NCBI GenBank assembly: GCA_016550415.1
Contig: JABXGU010000463.1
Coordinates: 1-11,810, forward strand
DNA length: 11,810 nt
Direction: 5' to 3'
DNA from: an archaeon
GTDB taxonomy: Archaea; Asgardarchaeota; Hermodarchaeia; Hermodarchaeales; Hermodarchaeaceae
The position numbers and the translations under genes are program-made. Positions 1 through 7,692 of the stretch are shown here, one piece after another. The notes under the pieces are model-generated. The model searched no databases. It worked only from the letters and a program-made list of their open reading frames with translations, and was not told the origin of the DNA. Each line of letters starts with the position of its first letter. Positions within the stretch are counted from its first letter, which is position 1.

Positions 1-96
1 TAGCGTCTATTATTTGGAGCCCAGTCAGCATGCGAACGCGTTTTCGCACTAGAGTCTGCTGTTCAGGAGAAAAGACACCAGTGGAGCGTATGCGAA
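1..96. repeat. Left arm of a perfect 96-base inverted repeat
   Basis: Base i pairs with base 446-i from 1/445 to 96/350 without a mismatch; pairing stops at 97/349 (T opposite T). The arm encodes the linker and start of the PhoU domain on the minus strand. Because the match is still perfect at base 1, the arm may continue to the left of the window. Confidence 0.97.
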
Positions 97-337
97 TAAT
101 AGCAAAATTGTTTAGATAAGCAGCAATAAGGCGACGTTCCAAGATACCTGGCTCATCTTCTGGCTCAATCAAAATTTTCTGCTCGGAGGGCTTCTCAACA
201 AACTCTTTGATTGGATAGATGGCTAGGGAGCCGTCTTGTTGGGAAAGAAGTATGATGTGATCAGATGAGTCCAGTTTGTATTTACTCACCCAGCTTTTTG
301 GCAATGATACGACAAGGGAGGATTTGCCCAAGCGCAT
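1..337 (-). CDS. AbrB (SpoVT/MazE-like) DNA-binding N-terminal half of a PhoU-family regulator, running off the left edge
   Basis: Reading leftward from an ATG at 337-335, an open frame of 112 codons reaches base 1 without a stop. The first ~45 residues look like the swapped-hairpin AbrB domain that opens many archaeal PhoU-like regulators: MRLGKSSLVVSLPKSWV, then a charged turn and a LLSQQDGSLAIYPI strand. A linker follows (EPEDEPGILERRLIAAYLNN). From RIRSTGVFSPEQQ onward the codons are identical to those read rightward from 352, so this fragment and the PhoU gene on the other strand are two parts of one gene. In-frame residues just upstream of the ATG (EKRKI) look like the family's usual start, so the true start codon may be a few codons further up and lost at the junction. 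Members are thought to link phosphate status to gene expression. The domain call is secure; whether the arrangement exists in the cell is not. Confidence 0.72.
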   Translation of the reverse strand, partial: MRLGKSSLVVSLPKSWVSKYKLDSSDHIILLSQQDGSLAIYPIKEFVEKPSEQKILIEPEDEPGILERRLIAAYLNNFAIIRIRSTGVFSPEQQTLVRKRVRMLTGLQIIDA

Positions 338-1218
338 TATCTTACGTTTTTCGCATACGCTCCACTGGTGTCTTTTCTCCTGAACAGCAGACTCTAGTGC
401 GAAAACGCGTTCGCATGCTGACTGGGCTCCAAATAATAGACGCTAGCACCAACGAAATAGTTATCCAGTCTCTTATGAAACTCAATCAGTTGGACCTTCC
501 AAAGAGTATGCGATTGGCACACCGTATCACCTCATCAATGTTGGTTGATGCACTTAACGCCCTCCAAATTCGAGACACAGAACTTGCCCAAACTGTAATC
601 GGTCTCGACGAAGATGTAAACCAGTTTTACTTCCTCGTGTTCAAACAGCTCAGGGCAGCTCTTCTAGATCCCCGCTTCATGAATGAGCTTGGCATCGACT
701 CTATGGATTGCCTAACCTACCTTATGTTCATCCAACGAGTTGAAAATGTTGCTGACCATGCCAAAGCCATTGCCGATGCTGTTATCTCCTTGGGTTCTGA
801 AGAATGTCCTAAAGACCTACTGAATCTTTCTCTCAAGACAGGAAACCATATCCATCGTATTTACACGATGGCGGCAGAATCTCTGCTCCAAGGCGATGAT
901 AAAGCAGCTAACCATGTGATTAATGCAGTGGAAAACTTCCACCCAATGAGGCGGCAAGCTGAAGAACTCATGGAGCAACATCTTGTGAAACTCTGCGAAG
1001 AAATGCTGCCCAAACTTAACCCTGAAACCTGTGCCCTCTTTGGTCCCCGTCAGAAGGCAATGTTCTGCTTGGAACAAATCTTTGAAGCCTTTGGGAAAAT
1101 ACTTGAGCATTCATGCGCAATAGGTGAAATTGCCATTGACCGTGCCCTAGAAAAGGGCAGCCGCTGGCCTACCGAACATACTCCAAGAAAATCGTCTTCA
1201 AAATCGAGTAAATCCTAG
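265..1218 (+). CDS. PhoU-family regulator, PhoU helical domain; N-terminus disrupted by the fold-back
   Basis: The open frame starts at an ATG at 265, but bases 265-349 are the antisense of the AbrB domain, so the first 28 residues are not real protein. Family-like sequence begins at 352 (RIRSTGVFSPEQQ) and runs to the TAG at 1216-1218. The body is all-helical, as in PhoU repeats, with acidic motifs of the type that bind metal clusters: LDEDVNQFYFL near 607-639 and RVENVADHAKAIAD near 736-777. It ends in a basic, serine-rich tail (RKSSSKSSKS). PhoU proteins usually repress or tune Pst/Pho phosphate uptake; archaeal AbrB-PhoU fusions are presumed to act as transcription regulators. No phosphate transporter lies in the window. 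If bases 97-349 are flipped, one frame runs from an ATG at 109 to 1218 (369 residues), a plausible full length for the fusion. The gene converges on metF with only 45 bases between their ends. Confidence 0.75.
   Translation: MSPVCIYSPSFLAMIRQGRICPSALSYVFRIRSTGVFSPEQQTLVRKRVRMLTGLQIIDASTNEIVIQSLMKLNQLDLPKSMRLAHRITSSMLVDALNALQIRDTELAQTVIGLDEDVNQFYFLVFKQLRAALLDPRFMNELGIDSMDCLTYLMFIQRVENVADHAKAIADAVISLGSEECPKDLLNLSLKTGNHIHRIYTMAAESLLQGDDKAANHVINAVENFHPMRRQAEELMEQHLVKLCEEMLPKLNPETCALFGPRQKAMFCLEQIFEAFGKILEHSCAIGEIAIDRALEKGSRWPTEHTPRKSSSKSSKS
350..445. repeat. Right arm of the 96-base inverted repeat
   Basis: This is the exact reverse complement of bases 1-96. Here the plus strand is the coding strand of the PhoU gene. 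The 253-base spacer between the arms (97-349) carries the AbrB domain on the minus strand. The junction at 349/350 is where sense and antisense copies of the same gene meet. Confidence 0.97.
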
Positions 1219-1263
1219 AATCTTCAGAGAATTTAATGTTGGAGTGGAACTGTTCCGGTTGAG

Positions 1264-2208
1264 TTATTTGGTTACACTTCCGCCTGAAGCTTCTATGATC
1301 TTGGGAACTAGCTCTTCCCATTTAACTGCCATAATATGGCAGCCTGCAGCATGAGTTGTTTTTCGTATCTCCCTTACAAATTCTCCAAAGTACTCGATGT
1401 TAAATGTTACATATTCCTCTTTCTTCTTCTGCTTATCTTCTATGCTATCAATTTCCTTGAGCTTACTCATCATTGGTTCAGGAATAGAGACGCCAGGTAC
1501 CATAGTGTCCATCCAAGCTGCCACCTTGTAGCTTTTCAGTGGGAATATGCCTACTAACGTCGGTATTTTGACGTGCTTAATTGCCTTGAGAAATTCTTTA
1601 GCAGCTTCGATTTCAAAGACCACTTGTGTTTGGGCGAATTCGGCGCCTACAAACTCCTTACGTTCTAACTTGAGTACTTCTGGTTCAAGAGGAACTGCGC
1701 CTGGATTTATAGCGACGCCAACATGAAATTTGGGCGGTTGATGAATTTCGTTACCCTTTAGATCCACTCCCTCATCAGTGATTTTTCGGATGAGGTGGGT
1801 GAGACTGGCTGAGTCCAAGTCAAAGACCGGTTTTGCTTCTGGTTGGTCTCCAAGACTGGGATGGTCCCCTGTCAAAGCTAGAATATTCTTGATTCCGAGG
1901 GCGCCTGCAGCAAGGAGGTCTGCAAATATTGCGAGTCGGTTGCGGTCGCGGCATGTCATTTGGCAAATCGCTTCCAGTCCAACCTTTTCTTGAATCATAT
2001 GGGAGGGGCTGAGTGAATTCATGTATGCGAAGCTTTGAGGAATATCAGTAACATTGGCCGCCACAACATGACCAACTAACTTCTGTGCTCCTTCCAGTAC
2101 TTCTTCCATTGAACCGATTTTTTCAGGTTCAAGTTCGCCTGTGAAAGTGAATTTGCCTGCATTGATGTTTTTCATTAGGTTGCTGTATGCTTCTCTTCTT
2201 TTTGCCAT
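1264..2208 (-). CDS. metF: Methylenetetrahydrofolate reductase, MetF subunit
   Basis: This 314-residue protein belongs to the FAD-binding TIM-barrel family that reduces 5,10-methylene-tetrahydrofolate to 5-methyl-tetrahydrofolate. Visible signatures are GELEPEK (residues 24-30, where the family's catalytic acid lies), AANVTDIP (50-57), TCRDRN (85-90), ALTGDHP (111-117) and KPVFDLDS (126-133). The CRDRN/TGDHP/FDLDS set is typical of the form that partners MetV in anaerobes, rather than of the enterobacterial enzyme. Length is normal and there is no membrane segment. The ATG shares one base with the metV stop (TAATG), and a strong AAGGAGG at 2220-2226 lies 11 bases upstream, so the pair is almost certainly one operon with coupled translation. 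With no NADH-binding partner visible, electrons probably arrive through MetV. Most archaea use Mer with methanopterin instead; a folate-type MetF suggests a bacterial-type methyl branch or one-carbon salvage. Confidence 0.9.
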   Translation of the reverse strand: MAKRREAYSNLMKNINAGKFTFTGELEPEKIGSMEEVLEGAQKLVGHVVAANVTDIPQSFAYMNSLSPSHMIQEKVGLEAICQMTCRDRNRLAIFADLLAAGALGIKNILALTGDHPSLGDQPEAKPVFDLDSASLTHLIRKITDEGVDLKGNEIHQPPKFHVGVAINPGAVPLEPEVLKLERKEFVGAEFAQTQVVFEIEAAKEFLKAIKHVKIPTLVGIFPLKSYKVAAWMDTMVPGVSIPEPMMSKLKEIDSIEDKQKKKEEYVTFNIEYFGEFVREIRKTTHAAGCHIMAVKWEELVPKIIEASGGSVTK

Positions 2209-2864
2209 TAGATTTCCAGCCTCCTTGGTGATTGGGCAACTCTCCAGTCTCGTGGTGGTCGGTATTTTCTGAATTCGTCTAGGCGTTCTTGTGTTTTCAG
2301 GCGTTCATAGATACGGTACCAAGCACAATCATTCTCGTAGTTACCCACTTCACATTTTCCATTCAGCATACCGCCGCATGGTCCATTTGCCAAGGCTTTG
2401 GGGCAGCGTGTCATGGGGCAGATGCCGCCGGTTTCATTAAGGAGACAGTCACCGCAGCCTCTACAGTATTCGAAGAAATGTCCCAGTTCCCGATCCTTGC
2501 CTCCCATGCCAAATGTATCCACTGCGGTTAAAACGTTCATATCTGGGAAGACATCAATCAGTGTTTGGGGACCGACGCCGCAGGCAAGAGAAAGTATGGC
2601 ATCAACATTTTCAAGTTGGGGGCGTAATGTTGTTGCTACCAGTTGCTTGTCACATTGTCGCAAAACGATGGTGTGACGTATTTCTCCAGGTTTGTTCTTT
2701 ATTTGACGAGCCATACGAATTAGGGTTGCTAGGGTTTCAGCTTGTTTCTCGCCGCCAACTTGATAGACGCCTGAACATCCATCGCAGCCTACGATGAGTA
2801 AATTCTCAATACCATCGGTGATTTTCAATATTTCTTCTATAGGCTTTTGTTTTGGAATAATCAA
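2208..2864 (-). CDS. metV: MetV, cysteine-rich partner subunit of methylenetetrahydrofolate reductase
   Basis: This 218-residue protein matches MetV, the small Fe-S/zinc subunit that carries electrons to MetF in acetogens and related anaerobes. It has twelve cysteines. An N-terminal domain contains GCDGCSG (C27, C30), RQCDK (C71) and ACGVG (C95). A C-terminal cluster-rich zinc-finger-like region runs CRGCGDC (C134/137/140), ICPMTRCPK (C149/154), GPCGG (C163), GKCEV (C171) and NDCAWY (C180). The start is TTG: an in-frame TAG lies only six bases upstream, no ATG follows until residue 51, and the resulting MIIPKQKPIEEIL beginning fits the family. A GGTG element sits seven bases before it. The gene overlaps metF by one base. 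The Fe-S content implies an electron donor such as ferredoxin or an Hdr-type complex, though the sequence does not say which. Confidence 0.88.
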   Translation of the reverse strand: MIIPKQKPIEEILKITDGIENLLIVGCDGCSGVYQVGGEKQAETLATLIRMARQIKNKPGEIRHTIVLRQCDKQLVATTLRPQLENVDAILSLACGVGPQTLIDVFPDMNVLTAVDTFGMGGKDRELGHFFEYCRGCGDCLLNETGGICPMTRCPKALANGPCGGMLNGKCEVGNYENDCAWYRIYERLKTQERLDEFRKYRPPRDWRVAQSPRRLEI

Positions 2865-2875
2865 AGTCTACCACC
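2865..2875 (-). promoter_or_regulatory. GGTG ribosome-binding leader that supports the TTG start of metV
   Basis: On the minus strand GGTG occupies 2875-2872, followed by seven bases and then TTG at 2864. GGTG can pair with the CACC of the 16S rRNA 3' tail. The same spacing precedes the MBL hydrolase, the CDF transporter and hdrA, which supports TTG as the true start. Confidence 0.55.
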
Positions 2876-2890
2876 GTCTCTTAGAAGGAG

Positions 2891-2907
2891 CCGTTTTTAA
2901 AAATTCG
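2891..2907 (-). promoter_or_regulatory. Candidate TATA/BRE promoter for metVF
   Basis: The minus strand reads CGAATTTTTAAAAACGG in the 149-base gap between the receiver gene and metV. The A/T core centred near 2899 would place transcription start about 26 bases downstream, near 2873, leaving a leader of about 9 bases. This is a weak-consensus match; the pair may instead be co-transcribed with the upstream kinase genes. Confidence 0.3.
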
Positions 2908-3013
2908 ATTTTAGCGTATTTATTTTAGGTATATACAGCTTTGCCTCTTTCGGAATTTTCATATTTTTTTTCTAAGGTCAAGAAGTAGATTCTCCAATTT
3001 AATGCCCCCTAGC

Positions 3014-3460
3014 TTATTTTCTGGTTCGGATAATTTTCTTAATAGCTTCTTCTAATTCTTCAATTCTTACAGGTTTTGTCTTGAATATAGATGCACCTGC
3101 TTTCATTGCTGCATCTCTTGCACTTTCGTCTGCGCTTAGGAAAATAATGTGGCAAGATGAATCTATACGTTTCAATTCCTTTGTTGCCATAATTCCATCC
3201 ATTACTGGCATACGGTAATCCATCAATATGATGTCCGGCTTAGGATTTAGTGTGGAATAGACGGTGATGGCTTCTGCACCGTTGTACGCCTCAGCGATTA
3301 CAATGTGTCCTCTAATGGAAAATACTGACCGGTAGATTTGATGAAGATTCTCATCATCATCGACAGTAAATATTGTTGCTATGCTGACTCCCTCCGCCGG
3401 AACAGTATCACGAAATTGGCACCTTTTGTATGGTCGCCCCTTATCCGGTCTTCTACCCAA
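3014..3460 (-). CDS. Single-domain response regulator (receiver only)
   Basis: A CheY-like receiver domain fills the protein. It shows the acidic pocket DDD (residues 34-36 counted from the start at 3460), the phosphoacceptor aspartate D81 in LMDYRMPVMDG, the switch Ser109 in IIFLSAD, and the conserved lysine K129 in KTKP. There is no output domain, so it must act by protein contact or phosphorelay. It overlaps the end of the kinase gene, its evident partner. The start is uncertain. The only standard start in frame is TTG at 3460, with GGTG seven bases upstream, giving a 26-residue extension unlike a receiver. A start at the ATA at 3382-3380 would give a textbook MATIFTVDDDEN beginning, lies 8 bases after GGAGG, and overlaps the kinase stop (ATAG). 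A frameshift fusion to the kinase is a third, less likely option. Confidence 0.85.
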   Translation of the reverse strand: MGRRPDKGRPYKRCQFRDTVPAEGVSIATIFTVDDDENLHQIYRSVFSIRGHIVIAEAYNGAEAITVYSTLNPKPDIILMDYRMPVMDGIMATKELKRIDSSCHIIFLSADESARDAAMKAGASIFKTKPVRIEELEEAIKKIIRTRK

Positions 3461-6400
3461 ATTTGACCACCATAGCGTAGGATAATGCGGTGAACAAGCG
3501 TGAGGCCAATTCCTGAAGTTCGAACTCCCTCTTGTTCCCTTGGAAAACGAGAAAATATTCGCTCCTTTTCACTGTCGAGAATGCCTGGTCCCCTATCCTT
3601 TATTTGAACCTTCAAGGCTCCTTTGTCCCGGGTTAGCCCAGCTCTCACATCAATTAAGACTCGTTCCCTGCGGTCAAATTTCATGGCATTATGTAGAAGG
3701 TTGAAGAATAATTCAGTAAGAAAACCGTCTGCTTGTATCCAATATTCGCCTTCACGTAGATTTGTTTTCACAGTGAGTTTCTTATGGGGAAATGTTCGTT
3801 TCACAGCATCTACTGCTGCTACGAGTGCTAGGAAGGGATCCTTTCTATCCAGCCTTACTGGCTCTGTGTCAAGACTTTGGAATCGTTTTACATTCATGAT
3901 TAGTTCTGCACTTCGGTCCACCTGATTGATTGCTGCAAGTATTCTTTCCTCAAGACCGTTAGGTAGTGTAGGGTCCTGTAATAGAATTTCGAGGTTCAAC
4001 AAGATACCTTGGTTGATGTTGTTGAGATCATGACCCATGAGGTCGACTAGAAATTCTGCGCGACTTCGTGCTTCACGAAGTATATTCTCAACTTGTTTTC
4101 TTTCTGTGATATTACGTACAATAACCAAAACTGTATCTTCCCCACTTACAACAAGTCGTGCTTCCCAATCTTGAAGCCCACCAGCAACGGGAAGTTGATA
4201 CTCAAAGCGCTGTAATTCTTGTGTGAGAAATGCTTGTTCTAAATGGTACATGGTCTTATGGGCGACTTCTTCTGGCAATACATCAAAGATGCTTTTTCTA
4301 AGGAATTGATCAGGTGGTGTATATAGATCCTCTACATGTAAAGCCTTGTAGCTTAGAAAGATGCCTTCTTTGTTAATTTGAAACATTAAGTCTGGAATCG
4401 CTTTCAGAAGGGCACGCTGTTGAGCTTCACTTGCTTGGAGCGCCTCCTCTGCTTGTTTTCGGTCTGTGATATCTTCTGTATGAATTAAAACCAAATCAGG
4501 AGGTACAAAGGCATACTTGACAGCTAGATGCTTCTCTTCTCTTGTACTCAAATACTTATACCGCATTTCTTGTTCAAAGGAGGTTTTTTCAGTAAAGCAC
4601 CTCATTATCTCCCTCAAGATTTCCGGATTATCCTTATACATCTCTCTGACTTTTATCCCTAAATAATCAGATATCTTACCCTTTGTTATAGCTAGGGCAG
4701 CATCATTGAAATCTACCAGCACAAAATCGTCTCCGACATGCTGCCAAGTATAAGTGGGAACTGGGATGGCTTTATACTGGGCTCTAGACTTCTCCTCACT
4801 TGCTCGCAGAGCCTCCTCTGCTCGCTGACGTTCAGTAATATCACGAATCGCTACTACAACAGCGAAAACCTCGCCATCTTTTCGCATTAGTGCGCTACGC
4901 ATCTCGCCAACGCGCCTTGTTCCATCTTTAGAAATTAACTCATAAACCGGACGAACAAGTGTGTCACCTGCTAGAAGCTGTCTGAACTCTGAAATAGCTT
5001 TTTCTAAATATTCTGGAGCAAGAGTTCCTACTTCTTGGAATGTTTTTCCGATTAGTTCATCTGGCTTATATCCATAATCTGTTTCAACTGCAGGTGAAAT
5101 GTTCAATATCTTTCCTTCTAAATCCAATACGCAAATAACATCGGATACTCTTTCGAAGAGTAGGCGGTAGCGTTCCTCACTCTCGCGAAGCGCCTTCTCA
5201 GCCTGTTTACGTTCACTGACATTAAGATAAGCTGCTTGGATGGCAGGTTTCCCATGGTACTCGATTCGGGCCGCAAACACTTCAACCCAAATGATGTTGC
5301 CATCCTTTCTTATGGCGCGAAATTCATATCTTTTTGGCTCTTCTTTGCCTGCAAGACGGTTTTCGTAGCGGCTCCAGACACGCGATTGATCCTCTGGGTG
5401 CACATAACCTTTGACTTCTTCAGGTGTCCATGCTAGAATCTCTTCCACTGAATAGCCTAGCATATCAGCCATTGCTTTGTTGGAGAATACTATGCGATAA
5501 TCTTGGATGATGATTAAGCCTTGAATTGAATGCTCAACAACTTCATAATATGCCTCTTGAAGCCATTTGCTTTCTGTGATTTCTTCCAAACTTCCTTCAT
5601 GAAATAGCACCTTACCCTGTTCATCCTTAATACCTCGGAAATTATCTCGGACCCAGATGATTGTGTCATCAAGTCGGCGGAGTTGAGTTTCAAAACCTCG
5701 TACAATATCAACGTTGTCAAGCATTGCGCGGGTTCTCTCACGGTCTCCTGGAATCACGTAGAAATCAGTGGCTTTTCTGGCAAGGAGAGATTCCCTATCA
5801 GGGAAACCTAGCATTTCCACTAGAGCTTTGTTGGCTTCAAGAATTCTTCCATCCAGAGTGGTACGGTAAAGTCCCACCGGTACACTATCAAAGAGGCTAA
5901 GATAACGGGCTTCTGCATTTTTACGTTCTGTACTATCAACAATGGCAACCTGAGCGGCAGGAAATCCTTGGTAATTAATCGCTGTGGCAAATACATCTAT
6001 CCAATGTAGAGTTCCATCCTTGTGGGTTATACGGAACTCATAACGTCGTGGCTGGTTTGCCGATTTTTGTCGATTTCTAGCTAATTCCAACGCTCTTTCT
6101 CGGTCTTCAGGATGAATAGCAGCAAAAATTTCCTCGGGTGAAAAAGCAAGTATCTCCTTAATATCATAGCCAAGGATTCTAGAACATGCTTGATTGGCAA
6201 AAACAACATGTGGTGGAAATCTTTCAAAGCTAAAGATGAGGAGTCCTTGTAATGACTGCTCAACCAGAGTACGATACTTCTCTTCTGATTCCTTGAGTCT
6301 TGCTTCTCTCTGTTTTGGTTCAGTGATATCAAAACCAATTCCGAAAATCTCTCGTGCTTTAGCCTTCTCATCTGCAATAATTGTGTTATTCCACTCGATG

Positions 6401-6720
6401 GTTCGTAGATCACCATCCTTTGTTACCCAATTTGAGATAAAATGAGAAGGAAAATTGTCCTCTACAAGGCTTCTTAAAACTTTACGAAAAGAGGTCTGTT
6501 CTTTTTTAGGAATTAAAAGCGTGAAAATAATTTTCCCAAGAACCTCTTGGCGTGAATAGCCCGTAACCTCCTCACATTTTTTGTTGAAGAATGTAATGCG
6601 TCCTCGTTTATCCATTCCAATAATTAACGCAACTGCAGTTTCAACCAATTTATCAAAACAACTTATATTATTAGGTAACTTAGACTCGGATTGCTTTTTT
6701 TTCTGCTTTTGTGCACACAT
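3379..6720 (-). CDS. Soluble multi-PAS sensor histidine kinase (about seven PAS domains)
   Basis: The 1113-residue protein has no membrane segment or signal peptide. About seven PAS units follow one another: roughly 20-135, 145-268, 270-385, 390-507, 512-635, 640-758 and 765-880, most ending in the D-I-T-E-R-K type motif and short coiled linkers (e.g. QAEEALRASEE). The kinase core follows: a HisKA-like helix with phosphoacceptor H897 in LMGHDLNNINQG, then an HATPase domain with N-box FFNLLHNAMK (N1007, N1011), G1 box DRGPGI (1042-1047) and G2 box SGIGLTLV (1069-1076), ending in YGGQIWVED. All catalytic motifs look intact. The ATG start has AGAGGAG at 6731-6737, ten bases upstream. The receiver gene overlaps its 3' end, making a kinase/regulator pair. 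The PAS domains probably sense cytoplasmic ligands, redox state or light; no heme or flavin motif stands out, so the signal is unknown. Confidence 0.93.
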   Translation of the reverse strand: MCAQKQKKKQSESKLPNNISCFDKLVETAVALIIGMDKRGRITFFNKKCEEVTGYSRQEVLGKIIFTLLIPKKEQTSFRKVLRSLVEDNFPSHFISNWVTKDGDLRTIEWNNTIIADEKAKAREIFGIGFDITEPKQREARLKESEEKYRTLVEQSLQGLLIFSFERFPPHVVFANQACSRILGYDIKEILAFSPEEIFAAIHPEDRERALELARNRQKSANQPRRYEFRITHKDGTLHWIDVFATAINYQGFPAAQVAIVDSTERKNAEARYLSLFDSVPVGLYRTTLDGRILEANKALVEMLGFPDRESLLARKATDFYVIPGDRERTRAMLDNVDIVRGFETQLRRLDDTIIWVRDNFRGIKDEQGKVLFHEGSLEEITESKWLQEAYYEVVEHSIQGLIIIQDYRIVFSNKAMADMLGYSVEEILAWTPEEVKGYVHPEDQSRVWSRYENRLAGKEEPKRYEFRAIRKDGNIIWVEVFAARIEYHGKPAIQAAYLNVSERKQAEKALRESEERYRLLFERVSDVICVLDLEGKILNISPAVETDYGYKPDELIGKTFQEVGTLAPEYLEKAISEFRQLLAGDTLVRPVYELISKDGTRRVGEMRSALMRKDGEVFAVVVAIRDITERQRAEEALRASEEKSRAQYKAIPVPTYTWQHVGDDFVLVDFNDAALAITKGKISDYLGIKVREMYKDNPEILREIMRCFTEKTSFEQEMRYKYLSTREEKHLAVKYAFVPPDLVLIHTEDITDRKQAEEALQASEAQQRALLKAIPDLMFQINKEGIFLSYKALHVEDLYTPPDQFLRKSIFDVLPEEVAHKTMYHLEQAFLTQELQRFEYQLPVAGGLQDWEARLVVSGEDTVLVIVRNITERKQVENILREARSRAEFLVDLMGHDLNNINQGILLNLEILLQDPTLPNGLEERILAAINQVDRSAELIMNVKRFQSLDTEPVRLDRKDPFLALVAAVDAVKRTFPHKKLTVKTNLREGEYWIQADGFLTELFFNLLHNAMKFDRRERVLIDVRAGLTRDKGALKVQIKDRGPGILDSEKERIFSRFPREQEGVRTSGIGLTLVHRIILRYGGQIWVEDRIRGDHTKGANFVILFRRRESA

Positions 6721-6828
6721 AAAACTCGTGCTCCTCTGGTTTTGTGTTCATCTAAGCAGGTAGGATTCCAGTTCCTTTCCTGTGTCCCTCTTCACTGAAT
6801 CTTACTCATTCTATTATCAGGCTAAATG

Positions 6829-6846
6829 AAAAACATTTCCGAAAAA
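6829..6846 (-). terminator. Candidate T-rich terminator after the MBL hydrolase gene
   Basis: In the 165-base gap between the MBL hydrolase and the kinase, the minus strand carries two five-T runs (6846-6842 and 6833-6829). Short T runs can end transcription in archaea. No strong hairpin is seen and read-through into the kinase gene is possible. No clear TATA box for the kinase was found in this gap. Confidence 0.25.
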
Positions 6847-6885
6847 GGAGTTATGCCATTGATTACTGCTTTCAACTGTAAGAGG

Positions 6886-7692
6886 TTATTTTGATTGATT
6901 ACCGAGGAGGGATTTAATGAGATATTCGATGCTGAATCGTCCCTCTGTCCATGGAAGATAAAATGGCTCTTTAAATGCGAGGATATTCTTAATCTCTGAA
7001 ATCGACTTGCCCTCTTCAAACATCTTTTTAACACGATTCTGCAGTGCACGTAAATAGTCGACTCGTCTTCTTATGTGTGCCTCTGGCTCCCTAATAGGAC
7101 CACGATGACCATCAAAAAGTATCTTCACATCCAATGCTAAGATTTTCTCCATTGTAGCGATCATCAATGGAACATTCTCCTCAGACATCGAAATCTGTTT
7201 CTCCGACGGTAACGGTACTGCATCAGCTGAAAACAACCAACCCCTCTCTGCTTCATACAATCCAATCATATCCTCATAGTGACCTGGCAATGAGATTACC
7301 TCAAATTCCATTGAACCAACCGATAGTGTAGACGGCAACTGTTCCACATCCTCCACAGGCTTTGGTTGGCCCCAAACACTCTGGAAAAAAATATTCAGCT
7401 TTGGCGGTTCACGTATTTCCCTAATCGCTGATGAGATGGCAAAAATTGTGGCTTTATCAGCTAGCACAGCGCATCCGCCATAATGGTCTTCATGTGTATG
7501 ACTCACAACCACACGCTGAATTGGGCTCCCCGAAGCATAATTTCGTATTTCTTCAGCGGCATTTGCACAACCTGCGTCAAAGAGTAGGTCTCCCACTTGA
7601 TAGGCATAGACCCACATCATCACCTGTCCCTCGCGTCCAGTACCAGTTTTTACACAACCAATTTCATCATCAAATTGAACCACTTCTATCAT
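6886..7692 (-). CDS. MBL-fold (metallo-beta-lactamase superfamily) hydrolase
   Basis: This 268-residue protein carries the full metal set of the superfamily: HTHEDH at 65-70 (H65, H67, D69, H70), H138 in LPGHYEDMIG, D157 in FSADAV, and H196 in FDGHRGP. It therefore probably binds two metal ions and is an active hydrolase. The long C-terminal helical part (about residues 203-268, rich in R/K/E) resembles the winged-helix extension of LACTB2/glyoxalase-II-like members. The substrate cannot be named; thioester, lactone or RNA hydrolysis are all known in the superfamily, and no flavodoxin fusion is present. It has no signal peptide, so it is cytoplasmic. The ATG start is supported by GGTG at 7700-7703, seven bases upstream. 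The histidine kinase follows 165 bases downstream on the same strand; the small membrane protein gene diverges from it. Confidence 0.9.
   Translation of the reverse strand: MIEVVQFDDEIGCVKTGTGREGQVMMWVYAYQVGDLLFDAGCANAAEEIRNYASGSPIQRVVVSHTHEDHYGGCAVLADKATIFAISSAIREIREPPKLNIFFQSVWGQPKPVEDVEQLPSTLSVGSMEFEVISLPGHYEDMIGLYEAERGWLFSADAVPLPSEKQISMSEENVPLMIATMEKILALDVKILFDGHRGPIREPEAHIRRRVDYLRALQNRVKKMFEEGKSISEIKNILAFKEPFYLPWTEGRFSIEYLIKSLLGNQSK

Noticed and set aside
1246..1256. Small palindrome GGAAC-T-GTTCC between the convergent PhoU and metF ends
   Set aside because: A five-base stem without a T run is too short to call a terminator or operator.
2289..2797. Three overlapping rightward frames antisense to metV
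   Set aside because: MetV shows family-wide cysteine motifs on the other strand; the antisense frames show none.
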